Assembly: GCA_036390115.1 (NCBI GenBank)
Contig: DASWCM010000003.1
Location: 165,111 to 208,875, forward strand
Direction: 5' to 3'
DNA: 43,765 nt
Source: Blattabacteriaceae bacterium
GTDB taxonomy: Bacteria > Bacteroidota > Bacteroidia > Flavobacteriales > Blattabacteriaceae
This document shows, piece after piece, positions 20,056 to 29,523 of this stretch. Under the pieces are notes generated by a model. That model had not been told where the DNA came from and made no database searches. It saw only the letters and a list, made by a program, of their open reading frames with translations. Every line of letters begins with the position of its first letter. The stretch's first letter is position 1. A program made the translations under genes and the position numbers.

Positions 20056-23000
20056 TTATTTTTCTAAAATGGGAGGAATGTAGACCCTAAAAAGGAAAGA
20101 CAAAGCTCCTTTGTTAATTTCAAAAATAACTCTTTGAAAAAGATGAAAAGCTTCTCTTTTATAGATTAAAAGAGGATCTTTTTGTTCGTAAATAGAGTTT
20201 TGAACATAACTACGTAGATTATCCATATTATTGATATGATCTTTCCACTTTTCGTCTATAATTTCTAATATTACCATTTTTTCAATATCTTCCATAAAAG
20301 CACGACTTTCGTAAAGTCTCCCTAAATCTGAAGTAAGATAAAAAATTCTAGTTCCATCAGAAATCGGAATGGTTACTTGAAGGCATTCTTTAATACCGTA
20401 AATAATTTTTTTAATCTTTTCAGATAGAGATTCTTTTCTTTCTGTATAAATATTAATTATTTTTTTGTATATTACATCAAGGGATTCATTTGGAGAAAAC
20501 TTCTCTAAATCAATGGTAAATTCTATTTTTAAGAGACTATTCAACTTTTGTTCAATATTTTTTACCTCTTTACTTTTAAGTAAATCATATAGGAGATCAT
20601 AAAGCATCATAGAAATATCTAAATGAATATTTTTCCTAAATAAAACATTTTGTCTTTTTTTAGAAATTATTTCTCTTTGTTTATTCATTACATCATCATA
20701 CTCTAGTAATCTTTTTCGAATGCTGAAATTATTCTCTTCAACTTTTTTTTGAGCATTTTCTATAGAACGAGTTACCAAAGGATGTTGAATCACATCACCC
20801 TCTTTATGACCAAAACGGTCCATTAGTTTAGCTAAATTACTTGATCCAGAAAAAAGACGTATAAGATTATCCTCTATAGAAACATAAAATTGAGAACTTC
20901 CAGGATCTCCTTGACGTCCTGCCCTCCCTCTTAATTGTCTATCGATTCTTCGAGAATCGTGTCTCTCTGTACCCAAGATAGCCAAACCAGAATCTTTAAC
21001 TTCTGGAGATAATTTAATGTCAGTTCCTCGTCCAGCCATATTTGTCGAAATAGTTACAACTCCGTAAATACCAGCTTTAGAAATAATTTCAGCTTCTTTT
21101 TTATGTTGTTTAGCATTTAATACATTGTGAGGAATATTTCGGCTTATTAACATCCTACTAAGAAGTTCAGAAACTTCTATAGAAGAAGTTCCTATTAACA
21201 CAGGCCGCTTCTCTTTCTGAGAAAGTCTAAAAATATCATTAACAATAGCATTGTATTTTTCACGCATTGTTTTAAATATAAAATCTTGAGAATCTACTCT
21301 CTGTACCGGAAAATTAGTTGGGATAACTACTACTTCTAGTTTATAGATTTGCCAAAATTCGCTAGACTCTGTAGCTGCAGTTCCCGTCATTCCAGAAATA
21401 TTTTCATATATTCTGAAATAATTCTGCAAGCTAATTGTAGCAAAAACTTTGCTGGAAGATTCTATTTTAACGTTTTCTTTTGCTTCAATAGCTTGATGTA
21501 ATCCATCAGAATAACGTCTTCCTTCCATAATCCGTCCAGTTTTTTTATCTACAATTTTTACTTGGTTATCGACTAAAACATAGTCTACATCTCTCTCAAA
21601 GAGAGTATAAGCTTTAAGTAATTGATTAAGTATATGCAAACGCTCCAATTTAATGGAGAAATTTTTTAACATTTCCTCTTTTTGGAAATTTTCTTCTACC
21701 TGATTAAGCATTTTTTTCTCCAGAAGTGCAATCTCTGCATTTATATCGGGTAGAAGAAAAAAATTAGGATCGTTTTCCTCTTTAGAGATAGATTCAATAC
21801 CTTTTTCAGAAAGGTCAACAGAATTATTCTTTTCGTCAATAACAAAATACAGTCCATAATCAACTTTTGGCATTTCCCTATTGTTATCCCGCATGTATTT
21901 ATCTTCTGTTTTTTGCAAAATAAAACGAACATTTTCTTCCTGTAAAACCTTAATTAAGGTTTTGAATTTTGGTAATCCCCTATATACTTGAAGGAGTTTA
22001 AATCCTCCTTTCTCCTTATCTCCTGATTTAAGGAGATAACAAGCTTCTTTAAGAATTTTGCTAAGTTCCATACTCTGACGTTCAATTAAATGAACTACTT
22101 TAGGTTTGAACTTATCGTAGATATTACGATTGTTTTGATTTTCTGATCCAGATATAATCAATGGGGTTCTTGCTTCGTCTATTAAAACTGAATCTACCTC
22201 ATCAACAATAGCATAATGAAGATCACGTTGAACTACTTCTTCAGGTAGTTTTGCCATGTTATCCCGCAAATAATCAAAACCAAATTCACTGTTAGTACCA
22301 TAAGTAATGTCAGCTTCATATGCTTTTTTCCTAGAGGAAGTATTAGGAAGATATTTATCAATACAATCTACTCTTAATCCATGAAATTCCATAATTGGAG
22401 CCATCCAAGCAGCATCCCTTTTAGCTAGATAATCATTAACAGTAACGATATGGACCCCTCTACCTACAAGAGCATTAAGATAAATTGGTAAAGTGGCTAC
22501 TAGAGTTTTTCCTTCGCCAGTTGCCATTTCAGCAATTTTTCCTAGTTGTATAACTACGCCTCCAATAAGCTGAACGTCGTAATGGACCATATCCCAAACA
22601 ACCGTTTTACCTAAAACATCCCAAGTGTTTTTCCATATAGCTTTATCACCTAAAAGGGTTACATAATTTTTTTCTCTAGAAAGACGCCGATCAAAAGGCG
22701 TCGCAATAACGCAAATCGTATTGCTTTCTCTAAATCTTCTTGCAGTATCTTTTACTAAAGCAAAAGCTTCAGGAAGGATCAGTTCTAGGGTATCTCTTTC
22801 AATCTTTAATTGCTCTTTTTTTAATCTATCAATCTCAATTTTTTCTTGAGTGTAAAAATGAGTATTTTGAACTTTTTTTTCAAGTTCTTTAATTTTTTCT
22901 ATAATTTTTTTGGTATTTTCTCTAATTTTAATTTTAAATTCCTCAGTCCTAGATCGTAATCTCTCATAGGAAAACGATGCTATAATAGGCTCTTTTTCTT

Positions 23001-23091
23001 TTATCTTATTTAAGTAGTTTTCTTTAATTACTCTAAGTTCTTTTTCGTTTTTCCCCCCAATAAACCTATTAAATATTTTTTTAAAGTTCAT
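20056..23091 (-). CDS. secA: Preprotein translocase ATPase SecA
   Basis: SecA drives proteins through the SecYEG channel at the inner membrane. The Walker A segment is MATGEGKTLVATLPIYLNAL and the Walker B segment is AIVDEVDSVLIDEARTPLII. The preprotein-crosslinking region, TNMAGRGTDIKL and the arginine-finger block RQLRGRAGRQGDPGSSQF are intact. The protein is 1011 residues long, includes the Bacteroidota-type insertion near residues 320-480, and stops after RVYIPPILEK. The cysteine-rich zinc-binding tail that normally ends SecA and contacts SecB is missing. The start overlaps the DUF2795 gene stop by 4 bp, so the two are coupled. An internal inverted repeat lies at 22016-22039. Confidence 0.97.
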   Translation of the reverse strand: MNFKKIFNRFIGGKNEKELRVIKENYLNKIKEKEPIIASFSYERLRSRTEEFKIKIRENTKKIIEKIKELEKKVQNTHFYTQEKIEIDRLKKEQLKIERDTLELILPEAFALVKDTARRFRESNTICVIATPFDRRLSREKNYVTLLGDKAIWKNTWDVLGKTVVWDMVHYDVQLIGGVVIQLGKIAEMATGEGKTLVATLPIYLNALVGRGVHIVTVNDYLAKRDAAWMAPIMEFHGLRVDCIDKYLPNTSSRKKAYEADITYGTNSEFGFDYLRDNMAKLPEEVVQRDLHYAIVDEVDSVLIDEARTPLIISGSENQNNRNIYDKFKPKVVHLIERQSMELSKILKEACYLLKSGDKEKGGFKLLQVYRGLPKFKTLIKVLQEENVRFILQKTEDKYMRDNNREMPKVDYGLYFVIDEKNNSVDLSEKGIESISKEENDPNFFLLPDINAEIALLEKKMLNQVEENFQKEEMLKNFSIKLERLHILNQLLKAYTLFERDVDYVLVDNQVKIVDKKTGRIMEGRRYSDGLHQAIEAKENVKIESSSKVFATISLQNYFRIYENISGMTGTAATESSEFWQIYKLEVVVIPTNFPVQRVDSQDFIFKTMREKYNAIVNDIFRLSQKEKRPVLIGTSSIEVSELLSRMLISRNIPHNVLNAKQHKKEAEIISKAGIYGVVTISTNMAGRGTDIKLSPEVKDSGLAILGTERHDSRRIDRQLRGRAGRQGDPGSSQFYVSIEDNLIRLFSGSSNLAKLMDRFGHKEGDVIQHPLVTRSIENAQKKVEENNFSIRKRLLEYDDVMNKQREIISKKRQNVLFRKNIHLDISMMLYDLLYDLLKSKEVKNIEQKLNSLLKIEFTIDLEKFSPNESLDVIYKKIINIYTERKESLSEKIKKIIYGIKECLQVTIPISDGTRIFYLTSDLGRLYESRAFMEDIEKMVILEIIDEKWKDHINNMDNLRSYVQNSIYEQKDPLLIYKREAFHLFQRVIFEINKGALSFLFRVYIPPILEK
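22016..22039. repeat. Inverted repeat inside secA (9-bp arms, 6-nt loop)
   Basis: TTATCTCCT at 22016-22024 and AGGAGATAA at 22031-22039 are perfect reverse complements. It lies in the insertion region of SecA, where sequence constraint is lower. Confidence 0.7.
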
Positions 23092-23276
23092 ATTCTTCCT
23101 GATTGTAGGAGATAATCTTCATCAGATATTGGACAATCTGGCCAAATATCCTGAATGGTGTTATATACCTGATAATCATCTAGTTCTTTCATCCCTCCAC
23201 TTCTAAGTGCATAATCAATGAGCGTAGATTCTGCAGATTTTACTGCAATATAAGCAATTAATTCACAATTCCACAT
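23088..23276 (-). CDS. DUF2795 family small protein
   Basis: This 62-residue protein resembles the small acidic DUF2795 proteins conserved in Bacteroidota. The family has an N-terminal E-L-A-S-Y-like stretch (here CELIAYIAVKSAESTLIDYA), then an I-D-Y-A-x-R block (DYALRSGG), then EDIWPDYP near the end (here QDIWPDCPISDEDYLLQ). It is slightly shorter than the usual 70 or so residues and is missing part of the middle. Function is unknown. It is translationally coupled to secA by a 4-bp overlap, which in a genome this reduced suggests it was kept for a reason or simply rides on the secA transcript. It is head to head with fmt, 30 bp apart. Confidence 0.75.
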   Translation of the reverse strand: MWNCELIAYIAVKSAESTLIDYALRSGGMKELDDYQVYNTIQDIWPDCPISDEDYLLQSGRI

Positions 23277-23306
23277 TGACTATAATATTTTATTTTAAAT
23301 TTAAAT

Positions 23307-24245
23307 ATGAGTAAACGAATTGGGTTTTTTGGAACAAACATTTTTTCTGCAGTTTCTTTGAAACAAATTTGGGAAAAAGGATATCTTATAATGGGAGTAA
23401 TTACTCCTATTGATAAAAACTATGGAAGGGGTTGTAAAAAGCATAAATCTATAATAAAAATAATTTCTAAATCCCTAGGATTACCTTTATTACAACCAAC
23501 TAATCTTAAATCAGATTTTTTTTTAGAATCTTTAAGAAAATGGAAAGCAGATATACAAGTTGTAGTCTCTTTTAGAGTTCTTCCAAAAGAAGTTTGGAGC
23601 CTTTCCAAAATGGGAACTTTTAATTTGCACGCTTCATTATTACCTGAATATAGGGGTGCAGCCCCTATACACTGGGCTATTATACATGGGGAAAATAATA
23701 CTGGATTAACGACGTTTATTATAAACGATAAAGTAGATATGGGAAAAATTCTTCTTAAGAAAGAAGTACAGATTGGAAAGCAAGAAACATTTGGCGAGCT
23801 TCATAATCGCCTAGCAGGTATAGGATCTAATCTTGTGTTAGAAACTATAGAAGGAGTACTCCTAAAAAAAATAAAGCCTTTTCCTCAACTTTCTTCAAAT
23901 TTTAAAATTGCTCCAAAAATATCAACACAGGATTGCCTGATTAATTGGCATTCTTCCGTAAAAGTCATCTTCAATAAGATTAGAGGATTAAGTCCACATC
24001 CAAGTGCTTGGACATTTATATATTCGAAAAAATATAAAAAAAGAATGAAAATTTATAGGGGTAAAACTTTAATTACAGAAAATAATGAGTATTCTGGACG
24101 AGTAATAATAACATCATCAGAAATAAAAATTTCTGCCAAAGATGGATATATTTTAGTTTTTGAGGCTAAAATAGAGGGAAAACGAAAAATGCAAAAAAAA
24201 GATCTTATTAATGGTCTTATACAAAAAATTTTAGTATGTTGTTAA
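23307..24245 (+). CDS. fmt: Methionyl-tRNA formyltransferase
   Basis: Fmt formylates the methionine on initiator tRNA using 10-formyltetrahydrofolate. The N-terminal RIGFFGTNIFSAVSL matches the formyltransferase start. The catalytic Asn and His are in FNLHASLLPEYRGAAPIHW, and the catalytic Asp is in the block FIINDKVDMGKILLKKE. A C-terminal OB-like domain follows (GLSPHPSAWTF). At 312 residues it is full length. It ends 1 bp before the prfA stop on the opposite strand. Short perfect palindromes occur in its coding sequence at 23394-23407 and 23649-23669. Confidence 0.96.
   Translation: MSKRIGFFGTNIFSAVSLKQIWEKGYLIMGVITPIDKNYGRGCKKHKSIIKIISKSLGLPLLQPTNLKSDFFLESLRKWKADIQVVVSFRVLPKEVWSLSKMGTFNLHASLLPEYRGAAPIHWAIIHGENNTGLTTFIINDKVDMGKILLKKEVQIGKQETFGELHNRLAGIGSNLVLETIEGVLLKKIKPFPQLSSNFKIAPKISTQDCLINWHSSVKVIFNKIRGLSPHPSAWTFIYSKKYKKRMKIYRGKTLITENNEYSGRVIITSSEIKISAKDGYILVFEAKIEGKRKMQKKDLINGLIQKILVCC
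23649..23669. repeat. Inverted repeat inside fmt (8-bp arms, 5-nt loop)
   Basis: TATAGGGG, loop TGCAG, CCCCTATA; perfect. It spans the codons for the conserved YRGAAPI block, so the encoded residues are family-typical. Confidence 0.65.
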
Positions 24246-24246
24246 T

Positions 24247-25320
24247 TTAAACAAATTTTTCTAGAGTTTCGATTGATCTAAAAGCATCAATCATTTCTTG
24301 AATATTTCCGTTCATAAATTCTTCAAGAGAATAAATAGACTTATTTATCCTATGATCCGTTACCCTTCCTTTGTGATAATTATAGGTTCTTATTTTTGCA
24401 GACCGATCTCCGGTTGAAACTAAAAATTTTCTTTCATCAGAACGTTCTTTTTTTTTTCTATCCAATTCAATTTGATAAATACGAGAACGCAAGACTTTCA
24501 TAGCCTTTTCATAATTTTTATGTTGGGATCTATCTTCTTGACATTCAACAAAAATTCCAGTTGGAATATGTTTTAAACGTACCCCAGTTTCTACTTTATT
24601 AACATTTTGACCACCTGATCCACTTGATCGAAAAGTTTCCCTTTTTATATCTGAAAGATTCAGAGCAACTTCTATATCTTCTATCTCTGGAAAAACAGCT
24701 ACGGTTATAGCTGAAGTATGTAACCGACCTTGAGCCTCTGTTTTTGGTATCCGTTGCACCCTATGTACCCCTGATTCAAATTTCAATATTCCATATGCTC
24801 CTTTTCCAAAAACATTTAAAATGATTTGTTTATATCCTTTAACATCTGATGCTTGTGCATTCAATAATTCAGATTTCCATCTCATGGATTTGAAATACAT
24901 TGTATACATTCGGTAAATATCTTCAACAAAAAGACAAGCTTCGTTTCCTCCAGTTCCAGCACGAAGTTCAATAATAGCATTATTCTCATCTTCCTGTTTT
25001 TTCTGAATATTCAGAATATCTTTTTCTAGATAAGACAAAACGGATAAAGCTTTATATCTCTCAATATGGGCTAATTCCTTTATCTTTGGATCTTCTTCTG
25101 TTATTAATATTTTATCTGCTTCTGCGACGTTTTCTTTATAAGTTTTAGAAATTCTATAGATTTCTACGAACTTTTCAAGGTATTTTAATTCACGTATAAG
25201 AGATCCATATTTCTTATGATCTGCGATAATATCTGGGCTAGTTATTAACTCTGAAAGTTCATCAAAACGATGTTTTATGCTTTCAAGTTTTTCGAAAAAA
25301 AATTTATTTTTCATTAGCAA
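24247..25320 (-). CDS. prfA: Peptide chain release factor 1 (RF1)
   Basis: RF1 terminates at UAA and UAG. The codon-reading PxT tripeptide is PKT in [20 protein letters not shown], where the usual form is PAT or PST. The catalytic GGQ is in [20 protein letters not shown]1-type tail residues [20 protein letters not shown] are intact. At 357 residues it is full length. Bases 24544-24641 are identical to part of prfB. Here RF1 carries RF2-like residues (NVNKVETG where RF1 proteins usually show HVNKT-S-A or SVNTT-S-A). Outside the block the two proteins differ as expected, so this copy looks like the recipient of a gene conversion. The start is 6 bp from the rho start, head to head. Confidence 0.96.
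   Translation of the reverse strand: MLMKNKFFFEKLESIKHRFDELSELITSPDIIADHKKYGSLIRELKYLEKFVEIYRISKTYKENVAEADKILITEEDPKIKELAHIERYKALSVLSYLEKDILNIQKKQEDENNAIIELRAGTGGNEACLFVEDIYRMYTMYFKSMRWKSELLNAQASDVKGYKQIILNVFGKGAYGILKFESGVHRVQRIPKTEAQGRLHTSAITVAVFPEIEDIEVALNLSDIKRETFRSSGSGGQNVNKVETGVRLKHIPTGIFVECQEDRSQHKNYEKAMKVLRSRIYQIELDRKKKERSDERKFLVSTGDRSAKIRTYNYHKGRVTDHRINKSIYSLEEFMNGNIQEMIDAFRSIETLEKFV
24544..24641 (-). repeat. 98-bp block identical to part of prfB (prfA copy)
   Basis: This is the partner of 8846-8943, in inverted orientation. On the minus strand it runs from GGGAAACTTTTCGATC to TTTTTGTTGAA. The preceding bases (AAAAA before GGG against GTAT in prfB) and the following codon (TGT against AAT) differ. 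Recombination between the pair would invert the 15.6 kb between them and create chimeric RF1/RF2 genes. Confidence 0.97.
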
Positions 25321-25326
25321 AAAATT

Positions 25327-26547
25327 ATGATATATGAGAAGACTCTCAATATTGAAAAAGAAAAAAAATTAGTAGAATATTTTTTTACTAAAAAAAAACT
25401 TAAGAACATTCTTAATGAAGGTGTTTTAGAAATAATACCTGATTATAATTATGGATTTTTAAGATACTCTAATTTTAGTTATTTAGCCTCTACTAAAGAT
25501 ATATTTGTATCTAAGTATCAAATTCTACTTTTTGGCCTAAAGACTGGGGATACAGTAAAAGGAAAAGTTCGTACTCCTAAAAAGGTGGAAAAATATTTTA
25601 CCTTGATTAAGATCATCTCAATTAATAATTGTAACCCTTATAAGTATAAGGGAAGAAAAATAATCTATTTTGAATACTTAACTCCTTTATTCCCAATGGA
25701 TAAATTCAATCTTTCTGGAAAGAAAGCTACTTTGTCTACTAGAATTATTGATCTTTTTTCTCCAATTGGTAAAGGCCAGCGTGGCATGATAGTAGCTGCC
25801 CCAAAAACTGGAAAGACTACTTTACTTAAAGAAATCGCAAATGCTATTTCAGCTAATCATCCAGAAGTATACTTGATGATTTTGTTAATTGACGAACGAC
25901 CTGAAGAAGTAACCTACATGCAGAGAAGTGTTCAAGGAGAAGTTATTTCATCAACTTTTGATGAATCAGCTGAAAAACATGTTCAAGTAGTTAAAATGGT
26001 TTATAAAAAAGCTAAAAAGCTGGTTGAATGTCAACATGATGTTTGCATTTTAATGGATTCCATTACCCGAATGTCAAGAGCCTTTAATACTGTATATCCA
26101 TCTTCAGGAAGAGTCTTATCTGGAGGTATTGACGCAAAAGCGTTGCATAAACCGAAGATTTTATTCGGAGCAGCTAGAAATATAGAAAATGGAGGATCCT
26201 TGACAATCATTTCTACAGCCATTATTGATACTGGATCAAAAATGGACGAAGTTATTTTTGAGGAATTCAAAGGTACTGGAAACATGGAACTACAACTTGA
26301 TAGAAATATTTCTAGTCGTAGACTTTATCCATCCATAGACTTGTTTTCTTCAAGTACAAGAAGAGAGGATCTTCTTATTGATACTGAAACACTACAAAAA
26401 ATTTGGATTATCCGAAAATCTCTTTCTGAAATGAATCTACTAGAAGCAATAGATTTTTTACGCTACCGTATTTATAAAACAGAAAACAATAAAGAGTTTC
26501 TTGATTCTATGATTGAGAATAGGAAAATTATTTATCAAATCGAATAG
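25327..26547 (+). CDS. rho: Transcription termination factor Rho
   Basis: Rho is the hexameric RNA helicase that ends transcription. The N-terminal cold-shock RNA-binding domain has [19 protein letters not shown], corresponding to the usual GFGFLR motif. Walker A is in [20 protein letters not shown], Walker B is [15 protein letters not shown], and the Q/R-loop region [20 protein letters not shown] follows. At 406 residues it is close to the minimal E. coli form and lacks the long N-terminal extension of many free-living Bacteroidota. The trp operon begins 25 bp after its stop on the same strand, so rho may be the first gene of that transcript. It is head to head with prfA. Confidence 0.97.
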   Translation: MIYEKTLNIEKEKKLVEYFFTKKKLKNILNEGVLEIIPDYNYGFLRYSNFSYLASTKDIFVSKYQILLFGLKTGDTVKGKVRTPKKVEKYFTLIKIISINNCNPYKYKGRKIIYFEYLTPLFPMDKFNLSGKKATLSTRIIDLFSPIGKGQRGMIVAAPKTGKTTLLKEIANAISANHPEVYLMILLIDERPEEVTYMQRSVQGEVISSTFDESAEKHVQVVKMVYKKAKKLVECQHDVCILMDSITRMSRAFNTVYPSSGRVLSGGIDAKALHKPKILFGAARNIENGGSLTIISTAIIDTGSKMDEVIFEEFKGTGNMELQLDRNISSRRLYPSIDLFSSSTRREDLLIDTETLQKIWIIRKSLSEMNLLEAIDFLRYRIYKTENNKEFLDSMIENRKIIYQIE

Positions 26548-26572
26548 CAATAATATCCCTAAAAATCAAAAC

Positions 26573-27988
26573 ATGTCATCAATATTTCTTTTTAAGACTT
26601 TTAAAGAAAAATATTTTTCTGAAAACGTTAACCCTGTAAATTTATATTTAAAACTAAGAGATTATTTCCCCAAAAGTTTACTATTCGAGAAAATATGTGC
26701 TTCCATTCTTTGTATAGATCCAATTTCAGAGATTTGGATTGATAAAAATCAGGCCAATATTTCTTATCCAAACGATTACTCAGAAAGCTTCCTTATTGGA
26801 AGTAGATCAGAAGTTCAGAGGATAATCGATAATTTCTTTAAAAAATTTAGATCGGAAAATATAGCTTCTCCTTATTCAGGTTTTTATGGATATTTTTCCT
26901 ACGAAAGCATTCAATATTTTGAAAATATTTCCTTAAAATCTCCCATAAAGTACCCCTACCGTATTCCTCAAATACGTCTTAAATTTTACATTAATCTTAT
27001 AATATTTCATACTTCTTGCGAAGAAATCATTTTTGTCAAACATAATTTGACTGAAAAAAAAGGAATTTATTCAATTAAAAAATTGAATAATTTTCTTAAA
27101 AAAACGAAGAAAAATTATGTTTTTTCATTTAAAATTTCTGGACAACTAGACTCTAACATAAGCAATGAAGAACACAAAAATATGATTATACAAGCAAGAA
27201 CATATTGCTTGTATGGAGATATCTTTCAAATCGTTCTATCTAGACAATTTAGTCATAAATTCATAGGAGATGAATTTAATGTTTACCTATCTCTTAGGGA
27301 GATAAATCCATCTCCATATTTATTTTATTTCGATTATGGAAATTACAAAATATTTGGATCTTCTCCAGAAGCACAATTAATCGTCAAAAAAAACCTCGCT
27401 TCCATTAATCCTATTGCTGGAACGATTACTCGATCTGTAAATAAAATGGAAGAAAGTATCGTTGTTCAAAAACTTCTCCTAGATCCCAAAGAAAATTCTG
27501 AGCATATCATGCTTGTTGATTTAGCTAGAAACGATTTAAGCAGAAACTCATCAAAAGTAAGAGTGGAAAGTTTCAAAAAACTTCAATATTTTTCCCATGT
27601 TCTGCATATGGTTTCCAGAGTTTATGGAAAACTATATTCTGATATTTCTACAATGAGAATATTCAGGGAAACATTCCCTTCAGGTACTCTTTCCGGAGCC
27701 CCAAAATATAGGGCTATAAAAATTATAGACCAGATAGAGAATCAACATCGTGGAATTTATGGGGGAGCTATCGGTTTTTTAGGACTAGACGGAGGAATGG
27801 ATTCATCTATCATTATTCGATCCTTTCTAAGTAAGGAAAACACTCTGTTTTTTCAGGCAGGAAGTGGCATACTCTATGAGTCTAAAGAAGATAATGAAGT
27901 TCAAGAAGTAAAAAATAAGCTATCGGCTTTGTTTAAATCCATAAATTTTTCCAAAAAAAATTTAAAACTATGGAGGGTAAAATATTAG
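26573..27988 (+). CDS. trpE: Anthranilate synthase component I
   Basis: TrpE makes anthranilate from chorismate with ammonia from TrpG, the first committed step to tryptophan. The C-terminal chorismate-binding core is intact: GDIFQIVLSRQF, NPSPYLFYFDY, FGSSPEAQL, PIAGTITRS, HIMLVDLARNDLSR, FPSGTLSGAPKYRA and GIYGGAIGFLG. The frame opens at 26513 inside rho, but the ATG at 26573 (MSSIFLFKTFK) fits the family. The N-terminal LLES motif used for tryptophan feedback is not intact; the corresponding stretch reads KSLLFEKICASILCIDP and is shortened. It overlaps trpG by 19 bp. It is first in the order E-G-D-C-F-B-A. Confidence 0.95.
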   Translation: MSSIFLFKTFKEKYFSENVNPVNLYLKLRDYFPKSLLFEKICASILCIDPISEIWIDKNQANISYPNDYSESFLIGSRSEVQRIIDNFFKKFRSENIASPYSGFYGYFSYESIQYFENISLKSPIKYPYRIPQIRLKFYINLIIFHTSCEEIIFVKHNLTEKKGIYSIKKLNNFLKKTKKNYVFSFKISGQLDSNISNEEHKNMIIQARTYCLYGDIFQIVLSRQFSHKFIGDEFNVYLSLREINPSPYLFYFDYGNYKIFGSSPEAQLIVKKNLASINPIAGTITRSVNKMEESIVVQKLLLDPKENSEHIMLVDLARNDLSRNSSKVRVESFKKLQYFSHVLHMVSRVYGKLYSDISTMRIFRETFPSGTLSGAPKYRAIKIIDQIENQHRGIYGGAIGFLGLDGGMDSSIIIRSFLSKENTLFFQAGSGILYESKEDNEVQEVKNKLSALFKSINFSKKNLKLWRVKY

Positions 27989-28542
27989 TCGTAGATAATT
28001 ACGACTCCTTTACATACAACTTAGTATATATGGTAAAAAAGCTTTCAGGAAAAAATCCAGATGTATTTAGACATGATGAAATATCTTTAGATAATGTTGA
28101 AAATTATGAAAAAATAATACTTTCTCCAGGTCCTGGAATACCAAATGAATTTAACCTTCTAAATTCTCTTATTAAAGTTTATTCCTCAACAAAAAGCATA
28201 TTAGGAATATGTTTAGGTCTCCAAGCTATTGGAGTTGCATTCGGGGCAAAATTAATAACCACAAAAAAAGTTTATCATGGTAAATCTCATTATATACAGA
28301 TTAACGATTCTAAAGAAGTTCTTTTTAAAGGATTACATAGAAAGTTTAAAGCTGGACGTTATCATTCTTGGGTTTTGTCAAAAGAGGATTTTCCAAATGA
28401 TTTAAAAATCACGGCACTTGGTCCATTAAATGAGATTATGGCAATCAGACATAAAACATACGAAGTACGTGGATTACAGTTTCATCCTGAATCTATTTTA
28501 ACTACACAAGGAGAGAGAATAATAGGAAATTGGCTTACATAA
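27970..28542 (+). CDS. trpG: Anthranilate synthase component II (glutamine amidotransferase)
   Basis: TrpG releases ammonia from glutamine for TrpE. The class I amidotransferase triad is visible: nucleophile Cys in SILGICLGLQAIGVAFGA, and His and Glu in LQFHPESILTT. The N-terminal VDNYDSFTYNLV and LSPGPGIPNE blocks are intact. At 190 residues it is normal, with no fusion to TrpE or TrpD. Its start lies inside the last codons of trpE and its stop shares a base with the trpD ATG, so trpE-G-D are tightly coupled. Confidence 0.96.
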   Translation: MEGKILVVDNYDSFTYNLVYMVKKLSGKNPDVFRHDEISLDNVENYEKIILSPGPGIPNEFNLLNSLIKVYSSTKSILGICLGLQAIGVAFGAKLITTKKVYHGKSHYIQINDSKEVLFKGLHRKFKAGRYHSWVLSKEDFPNDLKITALGPLNEIMAIRHKTYEVRGLQFHPESILTTQGERIIGNWLT

Positions 28543-29513
28543 TGAAAGAAACTCTTATCTTCCACAAAAGTTTATACAGGGAAAAAGCCAAACGTATTTT
28601 TATAAACATATTTATGAATCGATTGAACCGATCAAATATAGGAAAACTCATTACTCTTTATAAGATGAGATTTCCTTCTGTAGAAGAAATAGAAGGCTTT
28701 CGAGAAGCTTTTATGCAATTTTGCATAAAAGTTTATTTGGGAGATTTACCAGTCATAAACATCGTTGGATCTGGAGGTGATGGGAAAAACACTTTTAATA
28801 TTTCCACTTTAGCTTGTTTTGTTGGCTCTGGTGCTGGCTGTAAGGTAATTAAGCATGGAAATTACAGTGTATCCTCTATTACTGGATCTTCCACCCTTTT
28901 AAAAAAACTAGGATATACTTTTCCAAAAAATGAAAGTCAATTAAAAAAAAATATTGAAATATCTGGGATTTGTTACCTTCACACTCCTCTATTCCATCCT
29001 CATTTAGATAAGATATCTAGAATTCGAAAAGAACTCTCTATAAAAACATTTTTTAACATTCTTGGTCCACTTATTTCTCCAATAGAACCCAAAAAATTTT
29101 TAATAGGAGCAAGTGATTTTTATATAACCCAGCTATATAATATTTTTTATCAGAAAACTGATTCTAATTATTCTATAATTCATAGTCTTGATGGATATGA
29201 TGAAATTTCTCTAACTGATAATTTTATATGCTATACTAGAAAAGGGGGAAAACTCTACTCCCCTAGGTCATTAGGAAAAAAAAATGATGAAAATGAAGTA
29301 ATTGGGAGTAAAAGTATTGAAGAAAATACTAATATATTTTTTGATTTTCTTTCAAAAAAGGGTACGTTTGCACAAAACGAAGTTGTATTAGCAAATACTG
29401 CTTTTGCTTTAATGCTGTTAAATAAAGAAAACTTTGAGAAAAGTTATTCTCTAGCTAGAGCATCTTTAAAAAACGGAAAAGCAAAAGAAGTATTAAAAAA
29501 CTTTCTTAATTAA
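28542..29513 (+). CDS. trpD: Anthranilate phosphoribosyltransferase
   Basis: TrpD joins anthranilate to PRPP. The PRPP-binding block is NIVGSGGDGKNTFNISTLA (the usual GTGGDG reads GSGGDG), followed by KHGNYSVSSITGSSTLLKKL and FFNILGPLISPIEPK. The ATG at 28542 overlaps the trpG stop (TAATG) and gives MKETLIFHKSLYREKAKR, which matches the family start; four extra codons upstream are possible but unlikely. It is 323 residues long. It is the third gene of the operon and is separated from trpC by 10 bp. Confidence 0.95.
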   Translation: MKETLIFHKSLYREKAKRIFINIFMNRLNRSNIGKLITLYKMRFPSVEEIEGFREAFMQFCIKVYLGDLPVINIVGSGGDGKNTFNISTLACFVGSGAGCKVIKHGNYSVSSITGSSTLLKKLGYTFPKNESQLKKNIEISGICYLHTPLFHPHLDKISRIRKELSIKTFFNILGPLISPIEPKKFLIGASDFYITQLYNIFYQKTDSNYSIIHSLDGYDEISLTDNFICYTRKGGKLYSPRSLGKKNDENEVIGSKSIEENTNIFFDFLSKKGTFAQNEVVLANTAFALMLLNKENFEKSYSLARASLKNGKAKEVLKNFLN

Positions 29514-29523
29514 AGAGAATATT

